Shown: in pieces, positions 35,257-42,569 of the stretch
How the letters are laid out: every line of letters begins with the position of its first letter
Position numbering within the stretch: the stretch's first letter is position 1
DNA from: a virus
IMG/VR virus record: IMGVR_UViG_3300009528_000023
Coordinates: 1 to 42,569 of that record
DNA length: 42,569 bases
Reading direction: 5' to 3' (one strand)
The notes under the pieces: model-generated
What the model saw: only the letters and a program-made list of their open reading frames with translations
What the model was told of the DNA's origin: nothing
The model's database searches: none
Translations under genes and position numbers: made by a program

Positions 35257-35607
35257 ATGGATATAGTTAAAGGAACAACTTATGTACGGGGCGATGAGTA
35301 TTGTATAAATCTAGCTGAAGTAAATCTTGTCGCCCCCAATAAAGAAGGTGGAACTGGCTGGCACAGGTTCCAAATAATTGCTCTATATAGAGATAGGCAT
35401 TTATGTGTATACCGGGAAGATATGGGTATGACTAAAGACTTTAAGGCTGGTCAGTTCCGAGTAATGGGAGGCGTTGTAGACGGTAATAAAATATATCAAG
35501 AACACACAGTAAACGAAGTCAGGGAAATGGCTGATGATATGAGATGGAATAAACAAGCCATTGATGTCAAGGAGCTATTTCAAAACAATGAAATCAAAAT
35601 AAGCTAG
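35257..35607 (+). CDS. Unknown late protein
   Basis: A 116-residue protein beginning three bases after the virion gene, without a clear ribosome site, so probably coupled. It is mixed alpha/beta (VKGTTYVRGDEYCINLAEVN). A head-completion or connector role is possible by place in the operon. Confidence 0.55.
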   Translation: MDIVKGTTYVRGDEYCINLAEVNLVAPNKEGGTGWHRFQIIALYRDRHLCVYREDMGMTKDFKAGQFRVMGGVVDGNKIYQEHTVNEVREMADDMRWNKQAIDVKELFQNNEIKIS

Positions 35608-35646
35608 AAGTTTGAGTTAACGGGAATTAGTCATAAGGAGGATAAA

Positions 35647-36234
35647 GTGACTATAGAGGACACACAAACAAACGAAGCATTAATTGAAGAGATGCTAAGG
35701 GATGCTGAGAACGCACCCGAACCTGGCACGCTAGAGAAGGTTATCCACAAGGGGGACGAAGAACAACCTGCCCCGATGACACTGGCCAAACTTGAAAGTG
35801 CGGGCTGGGTGTATATCTACGAAACCAAGGACGGGCAGAGAAGCATAGCCAATAAGGGTATGCTACGTCAGTTACTCAAGCTAAAGAATAAGGATGGCAC
35901 GCCGAGATTCACTGTAAATAAGCCACCCTATGAGCCGAAGAGGGGGACTCTCAAGTGCCTACTTCACGGAGACAATCCTGATAGGGCACACTACAGTGAA
36001 CTGGGATTGCCCGTTTGTCCAAAGAGTAATATAACTAACCCACTTCAGGTCAAGAGGCATATGCAAAAGCGTCACCCTGTAGAGTGGGCAACCTTAGAAC
36101 AGGAACGCATAGAAAGGGAACGGCAAGAAGATAAAAGGGAAAGGAAAGAAGACAGGGAACTCCAACACGCCATACTGAAGGCTACAAAGCCCGAACTATA
36201 TGTAAGCAAGAGGGATAGAGCAAAGGAGGAATAA
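35647..36234 (+). CDS. Unknown late protein with single zinc-finger-like segment
   Basis: A 195-residue protein, GTG start behind AAGGAGG. Residues about 115-155 hold CLLHGDNP, a later Cys-Pro and KRHMQKRHPVEW, a C2H2-like arrangement. The C-terminal part is a highly charged helix (ERERQEDKRERKEDRE). Such a zinc-finger plus coiled-coil layout is rare among virion proteins. It could be an assembly chaperone or DNA-binding regulator of late genes. Confidence 0.6.
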   Translation: MTIEDTQTNEALIEEMLRDAENAPEPGTLEKVIHKGDEEQPAPMTLAKLESAGWVYIYETKDGQRSIANKGMLRQLLKLKNKDGTPRFTVNKPPYEPKRGTLKCLLHGDNPDRAHYSELGLPVCPKSNITNPLQVKRHMQKRHPVEWATLEQERIERERQEDKRERKEDRELQHAILKATKPELYVSKRDRAKEE

Positions 36235-36237
36235 GCG

Positions 36238-36414
36238 ATGCCAACGGCAGTTGACGCTCTTCGCAAAGAAAGTTCACCCGCTAAGGTCAGAGCTGCCATA
36301 TCTCAGTGTATAGCTTCAGAAATAAGAGGTGGTAGAGAACGTGACCAAGCCGTAGCTATGTGCTATTCAATGGCACGCAAGAAAACTGGCAAGACCTTAG
36401 CACCAAAAGAATAA
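36238..36414 (+). CDS. Conserved small phage protein
   Basis: A 58-residue helical protein. RKESSPAKVRAAISQCIASE and QAVAMCYSMARKKTG are motifs I recognise from many uncultured phages (A-I-x-x-C-I-x-x-E, then Q-A-V-A-x-C-Y-S-x-A). Function is unknown. AAAGGAGG precedes it. Confidence 0.7.
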   Translation: MPTAVDALRKESSPAKVRAAISQCIASEIRGGRERDQAVAMCYSMARKKTGKTLAPKE

Positions 36415-36434
36415 ATAAATAAAGGAGTTAAAAA

Positions 36435-38348
36435 ATGGCTGTAAAAAGAATAGTCACTCCAAATAAATTCATAGGACTTTCAACGGATACAAAGCCCACT
36501 ATGGCTACTGACTCAAGGGTCAGGGTGGGCGACACCTTCTACGAGACCAATACATTTGATATGTATGTTACTCGTGATGGAACTAACTGGTCATTAAAGA
36601 CACAAAATGTCACCGTAGTGGATGCAACTGGTATCTCCGCTGCTATGTTCGGTAAGCCCTCTTTGCAATGGCTTAATAAGGGTTCTGCAATATGGTCTAA
36701 GGAACACATGATATTCAGTGGATGGACTGCTAAACTTACTGGTGGCTACCAATCAGGTCATGATGACTGGTCAAGAGTTTCCTTCAATGTCAATAGTATG
36801 CCACTAAGTCAGTTAGAGTCAATCCTGTATGCCTACCGTATGACCGTAACTGAAACCGTTGGCCCCAATATATCCTTCGATGTCCACAATCCTGATGCCC
36901 CCAATCAGTGGGCAGAAATCAGCTATAGTAATGGTGCCCCTGGCATAACCAAGACTTCTGGTTGGAACTACTTTAATCTCCTACCCGCCTCAACTGCGGC
37001 ACTATTCTGGTTTGGTGATAACATTCTCACATCTGGCATAACGGGCAATGATGGTACAACCGTGGCAACACTGGCGACCTATCAGGCTGATGCCTTCTTT
37101 TCAACATCCGTTATTACCAAGATAAACATTGAATGGGGCTATCATAGCACAACCTACTTGGAGCCCGTCTTTATAGGTAAGATTGAGGTAAATGATATTG
37201 ACATCACTTTGGAACCCTCTGCGGAAGAGCAACTTGATATAGTAAGGGATGATACTGCTAAGGCTTTAACTACTATTCCAACCTGGACTTTTGGTACTCC
37301 TACTCTCTTGGCTTCTAACCAAGCCAGCGCTTCGTGGTATAGAGGGCATCAAATAGATGGCACATACCAGAAAGGTGCTACTGGTTGGTTGGCTGCTTTG
37401 TATGTTAAACCGGGTGCTGATGCTAGTAGTTTTGCCGAAGTCAATATACCTGTCAACGAATTGCCTGTACCGGAATTTACCGCAGCGATATGGTCATACC
37501 TCTTGACTGTATCTGGGATTCCCGCTGTCAGCATGATTATATGGCTACACGACCCAGCGGATATGGACAAACGTTGTGAGGTAACGCAGAGAACTGACCA
37601 TGCAGACCTAGAGGCTGCTGCTGGATGGAACGCCCACGAGCTTAATACAGATACCGCATATCTATACTACTATGGAGAAAATGTAGGTAGTCCTGGTCCT
37701 TGTGTTTCAGCAGGAACGGACTATAAATGGAATCAGTACACAGTTGATTCCGTTTTCTCTACATGGACTATCTACCGTATCTCGTTCTGCTGGGGTTGGT
37801 ACGGTGACCCAATGCCTGAGGCTTTCTTGGCTGATGTGAAACTCAATGGTGAATTAATTCCGCTTGGCCCAGCAGATGGTAAGCACCAGAGAACAGTTCT
37901 CACTACCAAGACCTGTGCTAGTTCTGGGGCGATAGCTGCTGATGATGTTGTATCTGAGAACGGCAGTTCAGGAACCGATTGGGACTTTAAGATGGGGGGT
38001 ACTGGATATATCACTAGAGCCGTGATAGCAAGTGCTACAAATGCAATAACACCTAGAGGGGTTCTGCAACTCTATACTAAGCCACCTACCTGCACTAAGA
38101 ATGACAATGCAGCTTCTAACGGCCCCGTTACCGCAGATATACCATATCTTGTGGGAACAGTAGCTTTCCCCGCTATGAGTGATGATGGTACTGGCCATTC
38201 TTATTCTGTAGCCACACCAAGCACTTCTGGCAACCTTCCCTTGGCGTTTGATACCCCTATGTTGTATGGGGTGTTAATAACTAAGGATACTGCTACTTGG
38301 GGTCAGGCATTGATTAGTATTAGCCTTTCTGCTGATATGCAGGATTAG
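36435..38348 (+). CDS. Large fibre-like protein with duplicated domain
   Basis: A 637-residue beta-rich protein. Residues about 65-262 and 275-480 are two copies of one domain: both contain a Trp-rich start (WLNKGSAIWSKEH / ASASWYRGHQ), an FNVNSMP / VNIPVNELP segment, DVHNPDAPNQW / WLHDPADMDKR and an INIEWGY / RISFCWGWYG segment, then a [KV]I-x-VN/LNG strand. The N-terminal 60 residues are a short adaptor-like piece, and 490-637 are another beta region. It is a good candidate for a receptor-binding or head-fibre protein. No enzyme motif is visible. Confidence 0.65.
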   Translation: MAVKRIVTPNKFIGLSTDTKPTMATDSRVRVGDTFYETNTFDMYVTRDGTNWSLKTQNVTVVDATGISAAMFGKPSLQWLNKGSAIWSKEHMIFSGWTAKLTGGYQSGHDDWSRVSFNVNSMPLSQLESILYAYRMTVTETVGPNISFDVHNPDAPNQWAEISYSNGAPGITKTSGWNYFNLLPASTAALFWFGDNILTSGITGNDGTTVATLATYQADAFFSTSVITKINIEWGYHSTTYLEPVFIGKIEVNDIDITLEPSAEEQLDIVRDDTAKALTTIPTWTFGTPTLLASNQASASWYRGHQIDGTYQKGATGWLAALYVKPGADASSFAEVNIPVNELPVPEFTAAIWSYLLTVSGIPAVSMIIWLHDPADMDKRCEVTQRTDHADLEAAAGWNAHELNTDTAYLYYYGENVGSPGPCVSAGTDYKWNQYTVDSVFSTWTIYRISFCWGWYGDPMPEAFLADVKLNGELIPLGPADGKHQRTVLTTKTCASSGAIAADDVVSENGSSGTDWDFKMGGTGYITRAVIASATNAITPRGVLQLYTKPPTCTKNDNAASNGPVTADIPYLVGTVAFPAMSDDGTGHSYSVATPSTSGNLPLAFDTPMLYGVLITKDTATWGQALISISLSADMQD

Positions 38349-38357
38349 GAGTAAGTT

Positions 38358-39623
38358 ATGGCTGATAGATTTTTTGTAATGGGGCAGGTCTTCATTGCTG
38401 ATGGCACAACCACAACCGATAAAGCTGGCAGACAAACCACTGACCAGACTATAACCGTAACTGGCGGAGCAGGAAACTTTACTATATATATGACTCAAGG
38501 CATGACGGGAACTGTTACAAGTGGAACTACTGCCATAACTGGTTCTCCTGTTACACTAAATGCAGGGGTCAATACTTTAGTCGCAGATGGGGATGGGGAC
38601 TGCACAATGGATATAACCATTGGGTCAGCCGCTAATTGGGACTCTGTTCAAAGCTGGTCTGCTGCATCGGGTGGAACGGGTGGTGCGTCTGTTCCTACTT
38701 CAAGTGATGACGGGGTATTTGATGCTAACTCCTTTACGGCAGGGTCGCAAACCGTAACAGTAGATGCTACTGCCAGTTGTCTTGATTTGGATTGGACGGG
38801 AACCACAAATACACCAGATTTGGCTGGTAGTGCTGACTTATACACAGCGGGTGATGTTACTTATATTGCTGCTATGACCACTACATACAGTGGCCTTCTA
38901 AAAATGTATGGGACTATAACATTCACAAGTGCAGGTAAGTTAGGTTCTGCCAACTTACGAGTTATGGGAGCTACATCGTTAGGGGATGCTTTTACCACAA
39001 CAGGTTATCTCCAAGTATATGGTGGGAAAACCTTGACTACAAATAGCCATAACATAACCTGTGGTGGAGTCCGTTTCAACCAAGTGGCTGCTCATACTAT
39101 AAACTTAGGTACATCTACTATAACCTGTACCTCTTGGACTATTGATACTGGGGGGACACTTACGGTTACCACTGGGGCATCAACTATAAAAGTAAGTGGG
39201 ACTGGTGGTTTCAACGGCGGAGGGCAGACCTTCTATAATGTAGAACTCAACGGCACAGCCCATACCATAGCAGGTTCTAATACATTCTCCACCTTAACCC
39301 TAAAAGCAGACACAACCCAAACCATAACTTTCACAGATGGGACTACTCAGACTATAACAACCCCAGTATTTACGGGTTCCTCTGGTAAGATAAAGACTCT
39401 CACGGGTACGGGCACTGCTGGCTGGACTGTCACAAAGGTAGGTGGTGGTGAAGTGACTTGTGACTATATGAATATAAGTTATGGAGATGGCCAACCACAA
39501 CAGACGTGGATTGCTGGAGTTAATAGTACAAAGGGTGCTGTTACTACTGACGGCTGGTTGTTTGGAAGGCACTGGGCAGAGAGAAGGTCTGGTTGGCAGA
39601 TGTTACTAGCGGGGAGGTATTAG
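38358..39623 (+). CDS. Beta-helix-like adhesin or fibre protein
   Basis: A 421-residue protein very rich in Thr, Gly, Ser and Ala. Repeated short strands (TITFTSAGKLGSANLRVMGA, NLGTSTITCTSWTIDTGGTL) form a regular right-handed beta-helix-like rhythm over residues about 110-340. Such surfaces occur in tail spikes and fibres that bind or cut host sugars. The last 80 residues (WLFGRHWAERRSGW) look like a C-terminal cap. Confidence 0.65.
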   Translation: MADRFFVMGQVFIADGTTTTDKAGRQTTDQTITVTGGAGNFTIYMTQGMTGTVTSGTTAITGSPVTLNAGVNTLVADGDGDCTMDITIGSAANWDSVQSWSAASGGTGGASVPTSSDDGVFDANSFTAGSQTVTVDATASCLDLDWTGTTNTPDLAGSADLYTAGDVTYIAAMTTTYSGLLKMYGTITFTSAGKLGSANLRVMGATSLGDAFTTTGYLQVYGGKTLTTNSHNITCGGVRFNQVAAHTINLGTSTITCTSWTIDTGGTLTVTTGASTIKVSGTGGFNGGGQTFYNVELNGTAHTIAGSNTFSTLTLKADTTQTITFTDGTTQTITTPVFTGSSGKIKTLTGTGTAGWTVTKVGGGEVTCDYMNISYGDGQPQQTWIAGVNSTKGAVTTDGWLFGRHWAERRSGWQMLLAGRY

Positions 39624-41564
39624 ATGGCACCAAAAACAAGTGCGAATTTAGTAGATGGAGCAGAACGTATATTAGAAGACGGAACTGCTAATACCATATT
39701 TTCTGCCACCGATATAGCTGCCCAACTACAGGACTCCCTTAAAGAACTTTCTGAATACTCCCCTTGGGAGATTATGCAGACCAAACTAATGGAGAGTTCC
39801 CATAGACTTGGCGAACAACTCACAGGGAACAAGGGTAGGGAGATAGACATATCCGATATAGAGAACCTGATTGACCTGAAGGTTGAATACCCTGTTGGTA
39901 ACTTTCCACCCACATTCAGAGATTTCAAGAGATATGGGGGGAAGCTGTATCTTGATATAACCTCCCGCCCTACCCCTGGTCAACAGAATGATTCGGCTGG
40001 CGATGCTCAGGAATTAACTGGGACTGTAACCTTGACTTCGGGTTCTAATGCTGTAACTGGAAGCGGAACTGCGTTTACCTCAGAGCTTGAAGTTGGTTAC
40101 TACATCTCAACAGCTTCGGGTACTAATTGGTATAGGGTAGCCAAAATAACTGACGACACTAATCTAGTCATATCAATAAACTGTGCCACTGCCGACACTG
40201 GGGCGGATACTGCTGACTCCACGAGATACTGGTATGAGTATGTCAACCTATGGTGTAAGAAGAATCACTACGTAGAAGCTACCATGACTGATTTCTATGG
40301 TGCTATAGACTCTGGCTCTGCAAGTGGTTACGCACAAGATGTTTACAGGATTCACGTTGATGCACTGGTAGGCGTTACTACCGTACCGAAGGATATGCTC
40401 TTTTCAATAACGGGTACTCTGGGTATCTACAGAACTACAGAAGCCTCAACACTTTCAGGCGGTGAGGGTGATTTGATAATAGAACCACGCCTTAAAGAAA
40501 GGGCTGCCGAGAATACGAGAGTTACTTTCCTTGGTTCTTCCCTTAATCAAAACGAAGAACGGCTCTTGATGGAGTTAGTCGCTGCTAGGAGTGCATTCAA
40601 CTGGGTTGGAGATGCAAGGACAGCTATTGATACTGCGATTTCAGGTTACGGGTCAGCAAGTTCAGTCTGTGGCAATATGTCTGCTGTTGTAGGGCAGATT
40701 GTTACTGATGTAGGACTAATGAAGAGTGTTATCCCTGCCTCCCTTGCGACTGCCAAGACAGCCATTTCAAATGCTTCCAACAAGGTGGGCAGTGCTGCCG
40801 CTGCTGCTGCTTTGATTGATAGTGCAATAGGAGACTATACATCGGCCTCCCCGGGGGATACGGCACACGTATCTTTAGGGAATGCTTTTGACCAACTTGA
40901 CTTTGCGATTACACAAATAGGTGTAATAAAAACCGCAATAGCCACCGAGGATACTTTGATTGACGATGCCCTAGATGCCGTATCTGACCAGATTGGCGTT
41001 GCCGTTATAGACCTGACTACTGATTTTGATGGTGTAATCAATACCATAACTACAGGCAAGAATGTAGAACAACTATATATAAGCAAGGCTATGGCTCAAC
41101 TTTCAATAGCAAGGGCTAAACTTGATGAAGCGAGGGCACTTCAGACACCTGATAAGCATTATGGAGACCTCGCTGCACAAGAGGTTCAGCTTGCAATGGC
41201 ACAAATCAGGGAGGCACAGGGCTACATCGCATTAGAGAGTACCATTGTAGGTGAGAATGCTGTTGCTGTAAGGTCTCATATCACATCAGCGCAGGGATAT
41301 ATACGGGTAGCCGATGCTTACATTCGGGCTGACGCACAGAACGTAGCTAGTTGGGGACGTGCCATTAGTGCTGAGTTAAGTGGTGTTACGGGGTATGCAC
41401 GGCTAGCATCTAACTACCTCCAACAGGCAAATACAGCAATAAGAGCCTCCTACTCTATAACTGCTGTAAACAGGTGGGCACAGCTTAAACTTAGGGATAC
41501 CCTGATGGAGCTTAGAAGGATGCGCAAACCCAGACAGAAATCATATTCTTATCCGAGGGAATAA
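39624..41564 (+). CDS. Large virion protein with long coiled-coil C-terminal half
   Basis: A 646-residue protein. Residues about 130-165 contain GTVTLTSGSNAVTGSGTAFT, a short structural repeat well known in phage virion proteins. Residues about 310-625 are Ala/Ile/Leu-rich with heptad-like spacing (AVVGQIVTDVGLMKSVIPAS; QVQLAMAQIREAQGYIALE-type helices), probably a long trimeric coiled coil. The C-terminus is basic (RRMRKPRQKSYSYPRE). It fits a fibre or neck-appendage shaft. Its stop overlaps the next ATG. Confidence 0.65.
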   Translation: MAPKTSANLVDGAERILEDGTANTIFSATDIAAQLQDSLKELSEYSPWEIMQTKLMESSHRLGEQLTGNKGREIDISDIENLIDLKVEYPVGNFPPTFRDFKRYGGKLYLDITSRPTPGQQNDSAGDAQELTGTVTLTSGSNAVTGSGTAFTSELEVGYYISTASGTNWYRVAKITDDTNLVISINCATADTGADTADSTRYWYEYVNLWCKKNHYVEATMTDFYGAIDSGSASGYAQDVYRIHVDALVGVTTVPKDMLFSITGTLGIYRTTEASTLSGGEGDLIIEPRLKERAAENTRVTFLGSSLNQNEERLLMELVAARSAFNWVGDARTAIDTAISGYGSASSVCGNMSAVVGQIVTDVGLMKSVIPASLATAKTAISNASNKVGSAAAAAALIDSAIGDYTSASPGDTAHVSLGNAFDQLDFAITQIGVIKTAIATEDTLIDDALDAVSDQIGVAVIDLTTDFDGVINTITTGKNVEQLYISKAMAQLSIARAKLDEARALQTPDKHYGDLAAQEVQLAMAQIREAQGYIALESTIVGENAVAVRSHITSAQGYIRVADAYIRADAQNVASWGRAISAELSGVTGYARLASNYLQQANTAIRASYSITAVNRWAQLKLRDTLMELRRMRKPRQKSYSYPRE

Positions 41565-42569
41565 TGAGAGTAATCTCAGATGAACTCTTAGCTGCAATGA
41601 AGGGTAATGCCCGCACCCCGTATGTTAAACTGGAATTTACCTCAGCAGATGGGAATACGACAGTTGACTATTCAACCCGTAGGCTGGGGATAGAATTTCA
41701 CTATGAAGCATATAATGAATACGGCACTATTCTTTTAAGAAACAACGACCTCGGTGTAGCTGATATAAAGGGCTACTGGATTGAGCCTATATTGGGCTAT
41801 GATGCCTCTGGGGAAGGTGGAAGTGCAACTGAGGGTGGTACTTACCCTACAATGTGGGTCAAGAATATATTTGACATCTCTATGCCTGGGGTGAAGATGA
41901 GAGCTCTTGAGCTTGAGGGGATGTGGAAGAACCTAAAGGAAAGGGATTGTAATGTAGGGGATGAAGGCCCGTTCCATCAAGCCACCTATACGGAGACAAG
42001 CACGATACATTCAATCATAGGTGTTGTGCTCGCTGATGCAGGGTTTGGGCTTGCGGCTTTAACTTCAGGAAACGATGACGGTTTTATTAACTCGTTCACA
42101 CCCACATTCAAGATAAACGAACAACCATACGAAACATACCAGCAGGTTATTTACAGGTTAATCATAAGGACAAAGTGCTATCTCCAGACCGAACCTGGGC
42201 TGGGGTTGATAGACCCGTATTTCAGGACTGTTTATCCCCAATCTTCTGATTCTGTTAATGAGACATACTATTCTTACCAAGCTCCCTGGTTTGAGGAATG
42301 GGCTTATAAGACACAGTTAGTCATTCCTAACCACGTCCACGTCTACTGTGATAAGGACGAAGATGGGAATTTTGGCGACCCGCCTCTCACGGGGCACGCA
42401 ATAGATCAAGATGAGATAGATAAGTATGGATATGATTGTTACCGCTTTGAACAAGCTGGTGATATACGAACAGGGACAGATGCAAACTTCGTAGCAGAAG
42501 CCATACTTGACAGGGCTAAACTGGAAGCTCACGGTGGCCGGTTGTTAATCTTCCATGACCCAAGAGTTG
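41564..42569 (+). CDS. Tail/baseplate-type protein (truncated by window end)
   Basis: At least 335 residues, cut at the right edge. A beta-rich N-terminal part (PYVKLEFTSADGNTTVDYST) is followed by GVKMRALELEGMWKNLKERD, a helix with IHSIIGVVLADAG, and an acidic Asp/Tyr-rich end. The last 50 residues match the partial protein at 3-206. If the genome is circular the full protein has about 350 residues. The family is unknown; a short-tail or baseplate part is inferred from its neighbours. Confidence 0.7.
   Translation, partial: MRVISDELLAAMKGNARTPYVKLEFTSADGNTTVDYSTRRLGIEFHYEAYNEYGTILLRNNDLGVADIKGYWIEPILGYDASGEGGSATEGGTYPTMWVKNIFDISMPGVKMRALELEGMWKNLKERDCNVGDEGPFHQATYTETSTIHSIIGVVLADAGFGLAALTSGNDDGFINSFTPTFKINEQPYETYQQVIYRLIIRTKCYLQTEPGLGLIDPYFRTVYPQSSDSVNETYYSYQAPWFEEWAYKTQLVIPNHVHVYCDKDEDGNFGDPPLTGHAIDQDEIDKYGYDCYRFEQAGDIRTGTDANFVAEAILDRAKLEAHGGRLLIFHDPRV
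42419..42569. repeat. Right copy of diverged terminal repeat
   Basis: Aligns without gaps to 12-162 with 18 mismatches, mostly at third codon positions. See the left copy. Confidence 0.85.

Noticed and set aside
1-42569. CRISPR array, insertion sequence, rRNA or integration site
   Set aside because: No regularly spaced palindromic repeats, transposase or integrase motifs, or rRNA sequence were seen on either strand.

Overview
The window reads as most or all of the genome of a tailed double-stranded DNA phage (Caudoviricetes), probably assembled from a metagenome. It has a complete packaging and head module (large terminase, portal, scaffold, coat), many virion genes and about 50 small early genes. 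No host-type metabolic operon, ribosomal gene or tRNA was seen. Ribosome binding sites are strong (AAAGGAGG type). Several promoters look sigma70-like (TTGACA, TATAAT and TGn-TATAAT), which points to a bacterial host. No tape-measure, tail-tube, integrase, repressor, DNA polymerase, primase or endolysin was recognised, so a short-tailed virion and heavy use of host replication proteins are plausible but not proven.

Layout. (1) 1-3690: the end of the late operon, with tail or fibre proteins and then three small membrane proteins that may be the lysis set, closed by a strong terminator at 3715-3752. (2) 3793-16393: a rightward early region that starts at a TTGACA promoter. It is dense with small, overlapping genes, many with Cys/His zinc-binding patterns. 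Within it are a DnaB/RecA-like ATPase preceded by a helically phased ATGGACA repeat array (candidate replication origin, 9664-9760), a NinG-like HNH protein, two homing-type HNH endonucleases, a calcineurin-like phosphoesterase and a SemiSWEET/PQ-loop membrane protein. (3) 19175-16402: a leftward block of 14 very small genes, several with their own copy of a conserved promoter element. (4) 19176-19450: a non-coding divergent region with several hairpins, two of them mutually exclusive. (5) 19451-22025: a rightward run of small genes including a possible small terminase, ending in tandem terminators at 22035-22098. (6) 22100-42569: the late operon, with three micro membrane ORFs translationally chained into the large terminase, then portal, an 1804-residue giant virion protein, scaffold, major coat protein, paired decoration-like proteins and large fibre or baseplate proteins.

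The last 151 bases repeat the bases at 12-162 with 18 mismatches, mostly silent. The simplest reading is a circular or circularly permuted genome of about 42.4 kb whose contig ends overlap through two strain variants of one tail gene. A tandem paralogue is the alternative. If circular, the late operon runs without a break from 22100 through the end into 3690.

Functions for most small genes cannot be assigned from sequence alone. Starts were chosen by ribosome binding site and by overlap with the upstream stop codon, so several differ from the longest possible ORF.
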